From Pseudomonadota bacterium (GTDB lineage: Bacteria; Bdellovibrionota; Bacteriovoracia; Bacteriovoracales; Bacteriovoracaceae), in NCBI GenBank assembly GCA_027487515.1, contig JAIYDL010000016.1, forward strand, positions 310,001 through 374,000: a DNA stretch of 64,000 bases. The letters are read 5' to 3'. Positions 8,552-15,525 of the stretch are shown one piece after another. The translations under genes were made by a program, and so were the position numbers. Each line of letters begins with the position of its first letter. Within the stretch, counting starts at the first letter, position 1. The notes below the pieces were generated by a model. It ran no database searches and had not been told where the DNA came from. It was given only the letters and a program-made list of their open reading frames with translations.

Positions 8552-9292
8552 TCAAGGCTGAAGCATAAGAAAAACACTCTCTTCTTCTGCACCCTGAGTT
8601 GTCTGAATGCTCGCGCCATCTTTGAGATCAAGTGCCTTAGCATTTGCATTATTTTCTTTCAGGAGATCGGCGACGTTCACTTTCTGGCCCACTCCTAGTT
8701 GCAGTTCAGTTTTAATCAGACCCAGTCCCTGCTCAACCGGCAACTCCTCCCTGGCCTGTTCAGTTCCCGTAAAGATGACCTGGCGAGGTGTTTTGCGTAA
8801 TTCGAGCACAATCCGGTACTGCTTCGGAGTGATGTACTGGCAGGAACCCTTCGCCATATAATTGTTCAGAGAAAACTCGAAGGCCCCAAGTGTTTCAACG
8901 TTCACGACATCGTTGGCCGAACCTACTTGTTGAGTGGCCGAGACCGAAGCACCGTTTTCTGTGAGGCCGCCACCGACCGTAGCATTTGTCTTGGAACGAT
9001 ACTTTTCGATGCGGAGTCGGCAGGGTTCCCGCGAAGCCTCAGCACTGGAGAAGACTATTTGAAGATCCGGGTATAGTGAGAGGAGGTATTTCTGGATGAG
9101 TTCACGGCGGTGAGGTCTCATGACAACCACGAGACAAGCACCCTCGAGAGAATCCCGATCACTCGGGACCTTGATCTGTTGAAACCTCCCCTGGCCCTTG
9201 GCCGCGAGCTCGGGCCCCTGAAAACAGTATCGCTCGGTGGAGAAATCATCAGCACCTGCGAGGATGGAAAAAAAAAGCAGCAAAAGGGTCAT
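8552..9292 (-). CDS. Secreted protein of unknown function (246 aa), probably leaderless mRNA
   Basis: Residues 1-14 are a short hydrophobic signal peptide without N-terminal positive charge. The mature protein has four cysteines (near residues 23, 53, 93 and 152), which could form two disulfides, and a Gly/Ala/Ser-rich middle section (about 105-130). I do not recognise the family. The only in-frame start has no ribosome site; instead a perfect TATAAT ends 6 nt before the ATG, so transcription should begin at or next to the start codon. The gene is divergent from the DUF5522 gene. Confidence 0.78.
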   Translation of the reverse strand: MTLLLLFFSILAGADDFSTERYCFQGPELAAKGQGRFQQIKVPSDRDSLEGACLVVVMRPHRRELIQKYLLSLYPDLQIVFSSAEASREPCRLRIEKYRSKTNATVGGGLTENGASVSATQQVGSANDVVNVETLGAFEFSLNNYMAKGSCQYITPKQYRIVLELRKTPRQVIFTGTEQAREELPVEQGLGLIKTELQLGVGQKVNVADLLKENNANAKALDLKDGASIQTTQGAEEESVFLMLQP

Positions 9293-9298
9293 GGAAGA

Positions 9299-9306
9299 AT
9301 TATACT
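9299..9306. promoter_or_regulatory. Overlapping divergent -10 boxes
   Basis: The minus strand reads TATAAT (9304 to 9299) and the plus strand reads TATACT (9301-9306); they share the central TATA. The minus-strand box ends 6 nt before the ATG at 9292, and the plus-strand box lies 9 nt before the ATG at 9316. The -35 match for the minus strand (TTCATT, 17-bp spacer) is weak. Confidence 0.6.
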
Positions 9307-9315
9307 CGATGACAA

Positions 9316-9681
9316 ATGAACAATGAACTGACTTATCTCTCCCCGGAAGGGCATACGATTTTCACCAGCCGCTTTCACCGAAAAAGGGGCACCTGCTGCA
9401 AGTCGGCCTGCGTCCATTGTCCGTTTGGTTACACGATCAAAAAGCATGGTCTTGAGTTTCGACCAGTGACTCAGGAGGACTCGTCTTTTCTGGAGAGTGT
9501 CGCGGGCACCGTTGATTGGAAGTCCTACCTTCCCGACAATGTACTTCTCGTGACTTTGAAAGGACAGGTCTGCGGCTTTTTAGTGAAGAATCACATCGTG
9601 GTCAAGGGACTTGTTCTTCTCCCCGAGTTTACTGATCAGGGGATCTCCAGGGAACTCGTGGAGAGCTATCTCTTTATTTAA
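9316..9681 (+). CDS. Cysteine-rich DUF5522 protein
   Basis: 121 residues. The N-terminal 40 residues match the DUF5522 pattern: a Tyr/Phe-rich stretch followed by RGTCCKSACVHCPFGY, with four cysteines in a CC-x3-C-x2-C arrangement that could bind a metal or an iron-sulfur cluster. The C-terminal 75 residues (from about 45) look like an α/β domain and may be a shortened acetyltransferase-like fold, but the match is weak. There is no clear ribosome site. It faces the gene at 9292 across a 23-bp gap that must hold both promoters. Confidence 0.75.
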   Translation: MNNELTYLSPEGHTIFTSRFHRKRGTCCKSACVHCPFGYTIKKHGLEFRPVTQEDSSFLESVAGTVDWKSYLPDNVLLVTLKGQVCGFLVKNHIVVKGLVLLPEFTDQGISRELVESYLFI

Positions 9682-9735
9682 CGACTTTGTGATGCAACGA
9701 CTAAAAATCCGCGCCCGACATAGGTCAATCTGGAT

Positions 9736-9825
9736 TTAGATAGCGCCCACAACGCTAAAGAAAATAAAACTCCCAATTAAAATAAGAATCGATTTGCTGA
9801 TCCAAAGATCCTGTTCTGTAATCAT
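9736..9825 (-). CDS. 29-residue single-pass membrane protein
   Basis: A short frame with a strong GGAGG site 6 nt before the ATG. The product has a 12-residue polar, acidic head (MITEQDLWISKS) and then one hydrophobic segment (about residues 13-29) that would cross the membrane. It lies on the lexA strand, third after lexA and a 64-residue gene. Size and topology recall Caulobacter SidA, a 29-residue SOS-induced division inhibitor, but I see no sequence similarity to claim. The strong ribosome site and clean membrane segment are the main support. Confidence 0.62.
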   Translation of the reverse strand: MITEQDLWISKSILILIGSFIFFSVVGAI

Positions 9826-9929
9826 GAGATTCCTCCGTAGCTGAAGTTATTCGAGAGATTTCCAGAGCTCGCCACATTCGTAGCGAGGGTGGTTATGCTC
9901 CCGATTGAAGAAAGTAAGTGTGAAGTCCC

Positions 9930-10124
9930 TTATTGCAGAAAGTACTTCTCGAAGATGTCAATGTCGCTGTCCACAGCGGAGAGAACTTCTATGAGGTCCC
10001 AGGCCATTTCCGACGCTAACTTCTCATCGACGTTGTATCGAGTAATGAGTTCTCCCTGAAGCCGTACGAAGAGTTCTGTTTCATTTTTCTGATGTAATGG
10101 GTAACAGCGTGCGTGCGCCTGCAT
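9930..10124 (-). CDS. Small protein of unknown function downstream of lexA (64 aa)
   Basis: Starts at the ATG behind AAGGAGG (10132-10138); an in-frame upstream start would put 24 unlikely residues before it. The 64-residue product is soluble, acidic at its C-terminus and probably helical, with one cysteine and no membrane segment. It lies 49 nt after lexA on the same strand, so it may be transcribed with lexA and induced by DNA damage. I do not recognise the family. Confidence 0.72.
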   Translation of the reverse strand: MQAHARCYPLHQKNETELFVRLQGELITRYNVDEKLASEMAWDLIEVLSAVDSDIDIFEKYFLQ

Positions 10125-10173
10125 AGACGTCCTCCTTGACGAATAGTAAGCTTGAATGCTTTTTAAGTTGAAA

Positions 10174-10767
10174 TTAGTAGGTGCGCAACAAACCAACCAT
10201 CAAGCCTCGAATCTCACATTCTTTGTCTTTGATGATGATTGGTTTCATCGTTTTGTTGGCCGGATGAAGCTCCACCTGTTTTGATTTTTTAAAGTAGCGC
10301 TTGAGAGTCGTCTCGTTGTCTACAACAGCGACAACAATCTGACCGTTATCGGCCTGAGTTTGGTGTTTAATAATGGCGATGTCACCGTTAAGAATCCCAT
10401 CGTCAATCATGGATTCACCCTTAACTTTTAAAGCGTAGTGCTGACCTTTTCCAAGCATTTGAACGGGCACACTGATCATGTCGGTGCTTTCGATGGCCTC
10501 GATAGGAGTACCAGCAGCGATGTTCCCCAAAAGAGGAATGTCTTCTGAGTTCTGCTGAACCGTCGACGGCATGAGGCCACGAACTGAATGTGAGTCATTA
10601 TTAAGAAATCCACCGGCCGTGAGGTACTTGATATAATCCTGAACTGAGCCCAAGGACTTGAAGCCAAAGAACTCTTGGATTTCTTTTTGTGTCGGAGAAT
10701 AACCGTGCTCGCGAACGTACCCTGTGATGAAATCCAAAACGTCTTTTTGTTTTTTGGTAAGCGCCAT
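10174..10767 (-). CDS. lexA: SOS repressor LexA
   Basis: LexA represses DNA-damage genes and cleaves itself when RecA filaments form. The 197-residue product has the N-terminal winged helix (MALTKKQKDVLDFI, about 1-65), the Ala-Gly cleavage site (NIAAG near 93), the catalytic Ser in KGESMIDDG (near 131) and the catalytic Lys in ETTLKRY (near 169). The ATG at 10767 follows a GGAG site; longer in-frame extensions upstream are not LexA-like. Its promoter carries a direct-repeat operator (next entry). Confidence 0.97.
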   Translation of the reverse strand: MALTKKQKDVLDFITGYVREHGYSPTQKEIQEFFGFKSLGSVQDYIKYLTAGGFLNNDSHSVRGLMPSTVQQNSEDIPLLGNIAAGTPIEAIESTDMISVPVQMLGKGQHYALKVKGESMIDDGILNGDIAIIKHQTQADNGQIVVAVVDNETTLKRYFKKSKQVELHPANKTMKPIIIKDKECEIRGLMVGLLRTY

Positions 10768-10776
10768 AGCTTTTCT

Positions 10777-10830
10777 CCGTATTCTTTCCGTACTTAAAAA
10801 GAGTATAGGCGTAAATTTTCCGTAGTTCAA
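10777..10830 (-). promoter_or_regulatory. lexA promoter with a direct-repeat operator
   Basis: Read on the minus strand: -35 TTGAAC (10830-10825), 17-bp spacer, -10 TATACT (10807-10802). Four half-sites TACG(G/C) start at 10824, 10813, 10792 and 10781, that is at steps of 11, 21 and 11 bp, all on one helix face. One pair fills the -35/-10 spacer; the other covers the start of the transcript and the ribosome site. This is what an autoregulatory LexA operator of direct-repeat type would look like. Confidence 0.75.
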
Positions 10831-10852
10831 GAAAAAAATTAGGCGGATTTCA

Positions 10853-11752
10853 CTATGATTTTGGCAGTGCCAATTTCTTATCGAAGCGTTTAATAAAGGT
10901 GCACCGCTGACAAAGATCCTCTGTGAGCGTATGTTTTTTAAAGCCTTCACGCATCCGGTTAAGTCTTTCGTTGGCGAGAACAGCGGCGAAGCCATCCGTG
11001 AGGACATTGCCGAGTGGCAGCGCGGCTTCTTTATCGAGGCAGCACGGAACCACTGTCCCATCAGCGTGAATCCCGATTTGCTGTGAGAGGGCATGGCAAA
11101 ACCCCGTTTCGCCCTGGATCGGATCTCCTCCATTAGGCCATTGAAAGCGGGAGTCGAAGTGAAAGTAGATCCTTCCTATGACGTTTTTACTTTTCCGGAA
11201 GCTAACGTCCACGGTTTCATTCAGCGACACTTGGAAAAACTCACAGATGTGGTCAATGATTTCCTGATTCTCGCTACGGACGCCGGTCTTGCCGTCGAGG
11301 TTCCAGAGTCGGTAATTCAGGTAGAGTTCGGGCCTCTCCTCTAAGGCCATCCGGGAGAAGGTGAGGATGTCGTAGAGGTAGGGGCGGATGTCCTGGCCCG
11401 GGAAATTGTCTTTGTAGCTATGGATGGAGAAGTTGATCTGGCGGATCGCCCGGGAGCGCAAGAAAGTCTCAAACCCATAGCGGCCTAGATAGGTTCCGTT
11501 GGTCGTCAGCTGGATTGTGGCCCCCTCCTCTTCGCAGATCCGAAGGATCAACGGAAACTCCGGGTGAGCGAGAGGCTCCCCCATGAGGTGGAGGCACACC
11601 TGCTCCGTGTGCGGAAGGACTTCGCGGAGGATCTTTCTGAAGTCCGTCGGCGCAAGAATTTTCTTGTCCCGCTCCACCTCGGGGCAGAAGGTGCATTGGA
11701 GGTTGCAGATGTTCGAGATCTCAATGTAGGTGCGCTGAAAGCGGGTGCTCAT
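10853..11752 (-). CDS. Radical SAM/SPASM protein
   Basis: 299 residues. The N-terminus has the radical SAM cluster motif CNLQCTFC (residues 16-23), then GEP and TTNGTY motifs typical of the SAM-binding barrel. The C-terminal part has a SPASM-like cysteine set: FCH near 219, VVPCCLD near 237 and LCQRC near 284, suggesting one or two extra iron-sulfur clusters. Such proteins often modify peptides or act as anaerobic-type maturases, but no precursor peptide gene is obvious next to it. The stop lies 22 bp before the lexA -35 box. Confidence 0.88.
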   Translation of the reverse strand: MSTRFQRTYIEISNICNLQCTFCPEVERDKKILAPTDFRKILREVLPHTEQVCLHLMGEPLAHPEFPLILRICEEEGATIQLTTNGTYLGRYGFETFLRSRAIRQINFSIHSYKDNFPGQDIRPYLYDILTFSRMALEERPELYLNYRLWNLDGKTGVRSENQEIIDHICEFFQVSLNETVDVSFRKSKNVIGRIYFHFDSRFQWPNGGDPIQGETGFCHALSQQIGIHADGTVVPCCLDKEAALPLGNVLTDGFAAVLANERLNRMREGFKKHTLTEDLCQRCTFIKRFDKKLALPKS

Positions 11753-11785
11753 GGCAAGCCTTATAGCAGAGAGGTCTTCGCTTGA

Positions 11786-12514
11786 CTATTTTTTAGCGGC
11801 GACTTCCCAGGTCCGATGGAGCGCCTCTTCCTCGGTCGCTTTGAGCTGATCATTCATGCTCTTGCTGATCGTGGCGAAGACCTGCGGGATCGTCACCTCT
11901 TTGTTCAAAAGCCAGTGGTCTGTGGTGGCCTGGTACTCGTAGCGCAGCTGCGTTTCCTGGGCGCTGAGCTTCTTGAGGGTGTAGGTCACCGTGCTCGTGC
12001 GGAACGCAGATTCGCGGGAGAACTTCGGTTCGGTGTAGAGGCGGACTTCGCTGTCTTCGAGCATCCGGAGCGAGACCGTGACACTCTGAAGCCGCTTCCC
12101 GTCGCGGACTTCTTTGATCCGAACGAGTTCGTAGAACCCGTAGGGGCCTCGGTTGTACACTTTTCGTCCGAGGAGGAAGAGGTCCGTCCATTCGCGGACA
12201 TCGTGAGGTTTCCGGATATCCCGCACGAGGAAAGTTTCGATCAAGTGGTCGTTGTGGTACTTGCAGTCTGCCTGCGTCGAGAAGCGGCGCTTGAGCTTCA
12301 GTTCGTTGTTACAGCGATCCGCGAAGTTGGTGACCCCTTGGTAGACATGTTCAATCGGGAACGGGATCCGGCGCTCCGTGACGCCGGTGTAGGTTCGGTC
12401 TTTCTCGAGTTTCTCCGAGCGCAGGTGGATGCCGTTGAGTTCCTGGGTTTTCTCTGCCGCAGTCGCGGTCCAGACGGAGACGAGAAGGACGAGGGCCGTC
12501 AAAGTCTTAGGCAT
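11786..12514 (-). CDS. Secreted SRPBCC/START-like lipid-binding-fold protein
   Basis: 242 residues with a signal peptide (residues 1-19, ending TATA|A). The core (about 45-230) has the layout of the SRPBCC fold: an early helix after PFPIEHVYQGV, a run of β-strands and a long C-terminal helix (PQVFATISKSMNDQLK). Members bind hydrophobic ligands; the ligand here is unknown. I use the ATG at 12514 behind AAGGGGAAC. It lies downstream of the greB group, 69 nt after the next gene upstream. Confidence 0.72.
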   Translation of the reverse strand: MPKTLTALVLLVSVWTATAAEKTQELNGIHLRSEKLEKDRTYTGVTERRIPFPIEHVYQGVTNFADRCNNELKLKRRFSTQADCKYHNDHLIETFLVRDIRKPHDVREWTDLFLLGRKVYNRGPYGFYELVRIKEVRDGKRLQSVTVSLRMLEDSEVRLYTEPKFSRESAFRTSTVTYTLKKLSAQETQLRYEYQATTDHWLLNKEVTIPQVFATISKSMNDQLKATEEEALHRTWEVAAKK

Positions 12515-12583
12515 GTGTTCCCCTTGAACCAGTACAGGTCCCATTGTACTGGATCAGGGGGCAAGAATCCTGGTGGGAAAAAA

Positions 12584-12937
12584 TTACGGGTAACGGCACT
12601 CGACGAGAACGGCGGGAGCGTTCCGGATCGCTGACGAGAGGAGGAGACCCGGGTAGACCGTTCCCCACTCGGGTTCAGCGTCAGGCCAGATGTCGACGGT
12701 AAGCTTGAACCCCCGGGCCTGGTACTCCACCCGCTGGAGGGCCGTGGTGGTGGTGACGAGGTAGTCCACCTTCCGCGCTTGGCCATTCTCCGAGAATCGA
12801 AGTTCGGCGTCTTTGTAGTTGCCGTTCTCCGGAGCGGGGCCTTTCACGATGAAGTTCACTGAATCCGTTACGCACTCGACTTCGTGAGCTGCAGCACTAA
12901 GAGATATAAAAACCAAGGCAAGAGCGATGAACTTCAT
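12584..12937 (-). CDS. Small secreted protein of unknown function (117 aa)
   Basis: Signal peptide at residues 1-17 (MKFIALALVFISLSAAA), then about 100 residues with two conserved-looking cysteines (near 22 and 114) that could close a disulfide. A β-rich composition suggests a small β-sandwich. I prefer the ATG at 12937 with GAGG 6 nt upstream; an ATG at 12949 overlapping the greB stop is also possible. It is transcribed with greB. Confidence 0.72.
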   Translation of the reverse strand: MKFIALALVFISLSAAAHEVECVTDSVNFIVKGPAPENGNYKDAELRFSENGQARKVDYLVTTTTALQRVEYQARGFKLTVDIWPDAEPEWGTVYPGLLLSSAIRNAPAVLVECRYP

Positions 12938-12945
12938 CCGGGACC

Positions 12946-13416
12946 TCATTCGATAGGTTGGTAGGTGATGGCGACTACTTCGTAGGTTACTTCACCCGCT
13001 GGGACTTTGACGAGGACTTCGTCTCCCGGACCTCTCCCGAGTAACGCTTTCCCGATCGGAGACTGCCAGCTGATTCGGCCCTGGGCCGTGTCGACTTCGT
13101 CGACTCCGACGATGGTGAACCGCTTCGAAGCTCCGGCCTCGTCGGTGGCGCCGAACTGGATCAACGTTGAACTGATCTTCAGGGGGTCGACGACGACTGC
13201 GGCGTCGAGCCGTTTAGTCAGGAACCGGATGCGCCGGTCGATCTCTCTGAGCCGGCGCTTGCCGTAGAGGTAGTCAGCGTTCTCCGACCGGTCCCCGTTG
13301 CTCGCCGCCCACTGGACGAGCTTCGTGACCTCGGGCCGCTCCTCTTTCACGAGACCCGCGAGCTCGGCCAGAAGCCGTCGGTGTCCCCCGGGCGTGATGT
13401 AGTTATTTTTCTCCAT
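12946..13416 (-). CDS. greB: Transcription elongation factor GreB
   Basis: GreB enters the RNA polymerase channel and stimulates cleavage of backtracked RNA. The 156-residue protein has the coiled-coil tip sequence RSENADYLYGKRRLREIDRR (near residues 43-62) with the catalytic acidic pair, and the WAASNGDRSENADY block matches GreB rather than GreA. The C-terminal FKBP-like domain is complete (SPIGKALLGRGPGDEV). The start overlaps the end of the upstream membrane-protein gene by 14 nt. Confidence 0.95.
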   Translation of the reverse strand: MEKNNYITPGGHRRLLAELAGLVKEERPEVTKLVQWAASNGDRSENADYLYGKRRLREIDRRIRFLTKRLDAAVVVDPLKISSTLIQFGATDEAGASKRFTIVGVDEVDTAQGRISWQSPIGKALLGRGPGDEVLVKVPAGEVTYEVVAITYQPIE

Positions 13417-13753
13417 CGGCGCCGGCTTCGATCAGACTTTCTCGGATCACCTCCCGGAGCTCTGTGGTGCACTCCGGGGACGTAAGAAAGGCCCGGAGGA
13501 GGGCCAGGGGCGGCTCCGGCGCTCGCTGCTGGAGGTAGTCGTCGAGGGCTTCGATGACGCCGTCGAGCACCGGCTGCGGTTCGTCAGTTTTCTCCGCGAG
13601 GCAGGCCTGGAGAACGAATCCCATAACGAGAGGCACTTTGGTATCCTCGTAGCGGATGAGCCGGCGCTTCTGATAAAAATAATAGAGAATCCCGAGTGCG
13701 GTGAAGAGAGCAATCTCGAGCAGAAAGTTTTGCCAAAATGTATCCATGCGCAT
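13403..13753 (-). CDS. Single-pass membrane protein upstream of greB
   Basis: 116 residues with one N-terminal membrane segment (about residues 9-26), a basic stretch after it (KRRLIRYEDTK), and a soluble helical domain of about 85 residues. The charge pattern puts the soluble part in the cytoplasm. I do not recognise the family. The stop lies 14 nt inside greB, so the two are coupled. The ribosome site is poor and the start could also be the ATG at 13747. Confidence 0.7.
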   Translation of the reverse strand: MRMDTFWQNFLLEIALFTALGILYYFYQKRRLIRYEDTKVPLVMGFVLQACLAEKTDEPQPVLDGVIEALDDYLQQRAPEPPLALLRAFLTSPECTTELREVIRESLIEAGADGEK

Positions 13754-13998
13754 CCGTGGAAGGCCAGCGTCGGCGGTTGAGTTTCGGCGACCATCGCACC
13801 GTCTGGAGTCTATGATGCCATGGCCTTAGACAAAATGTATTGGGACATCTTCGCGCGCGCGGAAAGACCGACCATTTGAGTCGCCGGCGTCGACGCTTCC
13901 GCCTAACCTTTGAAGAACTGGTCAGTGAAAAGAAATCTGGAAAGTCTTTCAACCTACGGAGGCAACAGTCCGATAGGACCTCTAGGAAGGAGGGGTTT

Positions 13999-14238
13999 AT
14001 GTACCACGCTAAGAGTTTGAAGGATCTGCTAAGAACAACCCCGCTCACGGAAGGCTTCTTCCACGACCTGGATCCGTTCCACCTCAACTACATCGACATG
14101 TGCTTCCGGAAGTCCCTCGATGATCAGATGGGGATGATGGCCGAAACCGAGTTCCGAAACTACCAGCTCTTCATGAAATACAAGAGCGAGTACGAGGAAG
14201 ATTTCTACCCCGAGATAGAGACCAAGAAAGCGTCTTAG
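13999..14238 (+). CDS. Small protein of unknown function (79 aa)
   Basis: Starts at the ATG behind GGAAGGAGGGG (13987-13995). The 79-residue product is soluble, with many aromatic residues (HDLDPFHLNYIDMCF), one cysteine and a strongly acidic C-terminal third (YKSEYEEDFYPEIETKK). No signal peptide. I do not recognise it. It stands alone between the divergent greB group and the next operon; a longer frame upstream has no start signal. Confidence 0.72.
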   Translation: MYHAKSLKDLLRTTPLTEGFFHDLDPFHLNYIDMCFRKSLDDQMGMMAETEFRNYQLFMKYKSEYEEDFYPEIETKKAS

Positions 14239-14314
14239 GCACTCGTCAAGAAACTTCTAGTCGTCACCGCTGCTGGCGAGTGCTATCATTTTCCCACTGA
14301 CAAAGGGAAATTCC

Positions 14315-14362
14315 ATGAAACTGCTCACCACCGGTCCGAACGCTCTTCGGAGTGTGCCGTGA
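14315..14362 (+). CDS. Possible 15-residue leader peptide
   Basis: An ATG preceded by AAGGGAAA opens a 15-codon frame (MKLLTTGPNALRSVP) whose TGA overlaps the GTG start of the next gene by 4 nt (GTGA). The arrangement would couple translation of the downstream oxidoreductase to the leader. There is no independent evidence that the peptide is made. Confidence 0.4.
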   Translation: MKLLTTGPNALRSVP

Positions 14363-15525
14363 CGATGTCGTTCTGGCATCTGGATGAGCCGTGCCTTCCG
14401 TCGGACTCCGCCGCCGACGTTGTTATCCTCGGCGGGGGGATCGCGGGACTTTCGACCGCGTATTGGCTGACGGAGATGAGACCCGAGCTGCGGATCACCG
14501 TCGTTGACCGCGGCACCATCGGGGCCGGGGCGAGTGGCCGGAACGCCGGATTCCTCACCACGGGCAGTGCCGCCTTCTACGCGGGGCTTTGCCGTCGATG
14601 GGGTCCGGATCGTGCGCGAGAGATTTTCACCTTCGCCCGTCAATCTCTTGAGCTCCTTCAGGAGCACGTCCTGAAGGCATCTCCCCACATCCACGCCGAG
14701 CGGAGCTTCTCACAAACACTCGTCAGCTCCGATGCTCAACTGACGGCATGGGGAGAAGCGGGCCTTGACCCCCGAGCGTTTAACCTGAACTGGCGAGAAG
14801 GGGCTTCTCTTCCTCGGCCGATCGGCCATCGGTTCATCGGGGCCTACGAGTCGGGGCCCGAGTTCAAGGTCAACCCGATCCAGCTCCTCGGAGTCCTTAG
14901 AGGCATCCTCGAATCGCGCCGAGTCCAGATCGTCGAAAAGACCTCGGCCTATCACCTAGGGCCCGCGGGGCTCCAGACGGACGTGAACTTGATCCAGGCC
15001 AAGAGTGTCGTGCTGGCGTTGAACGGTTATCTTCCGCAGTTCCATCCGACTTTTTCTCGCGTCATCACGGCGCGCCGGGCACAGATGCTCGCCGTCGAAC
15101 TCCAAGAGGACTTGGAGTGTCCGGGGCTCTACTACGACCCCCCGGAGCGAGTCTACTGGCGGCTAGCGCAGAAGCGGGTGCTCCTCATCGGTGGCAAGCG
15201 CCTCGTCGATGAAGCCGGCGAGACCGGTGACTTCGAGAAGCTGTCTCCGGTGATCCAAGGGGCGCTCGAGGATTATCTGCGCGGGAACCTTGGGCTCAGC
15301 TTCAGAGTCCTCCGCCGATGGTCCGGGATCATGGGCTTCACGGAGTCGGAGCTTCCGATCATCGAGCGCCTGGAGACCCCCCTCCCGACGGTGGTGGTCG
15401 GTGGTTTCAGTGGCCACGGGATGGGTCTCGGGTTCCATGCGGGCCGGGAGGCCGCGGCCCTCGTCACTGGGGAGAAAACAGTTTCATTCTTTGGCCCCAT
15501 TAAGCATCCGGAGATCGCTCTATGA
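14359..15525 (+). CDS. FAD-dependent amine/amino-acid oxidoreductase (DAO family)
   Basis: 388 residues. The dinucleotide-binding motif VVILGGGIAGLSTAYWL lies near residues 20-37 and the second DAO motif, GASGRNAGF, near 54. The C-terminal GGFSGHGMGLGFHAGR is the FAD-contacting end of the family. Overall closest in feel to γ-glutamylputrescine oxidases (PuuB-type). GTG at 14359 has a GGAG 7 nt upstream; ATG at 14365 is the alternative. It overlaps the next gene by 4 nt. With an aldehyde dehydrogenase two genes on, an amine to aldehyde to acid route is likely, substrate unknown. Confidence 0.85.
   Translation: MTMSFWHLDEPCLPSDSAADVVILGGGIAGLSTAYWLTEMRPELRITVVDRGTIGAGASGRNAGFLTTGSAAFYAGLCRRWGPDRAREIFTFARQSLELLQEHVLKASPHIHAERSFSQTLVSSDAQLTAWGEAGLDPRAFNLNWREGASLPRPIGHRFIGAYESGPEFKVNPIQLLGVLRGILESRRVQIVEKTSAYHLGPAGLQTDVNLIQAKSVVLALNGYLPQFHPTFSRVITARRAQMLAVELQEDLECPGLYYDPPERVYWRLAQKRVLLIGGKRLVDEAGETGDFEKLSPVIQGALEDYLRGNLGLSFRVLRRWSGIMGFTESELPIIERLETPLPTVVVGGFSGHGMGLGFHAGREAAALVTGEKTVSFFGPIKHPEIAL

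Noticed and set aside
10768..10852. TTACN3GTAA LexA box of Bdellovibrio type
   Set aside because: I looked for it in the lexA promoter and did not find it; the direct repeats are the clear signal.
13816..13998. Possible frameshifted gene upstream of 13999
   Set aside because: A frame of 18 codons ends in a stop and a second frame continues into the 13999 gene, but no homology or ribosome site links them; the strong site at 13987 favours the short gene.
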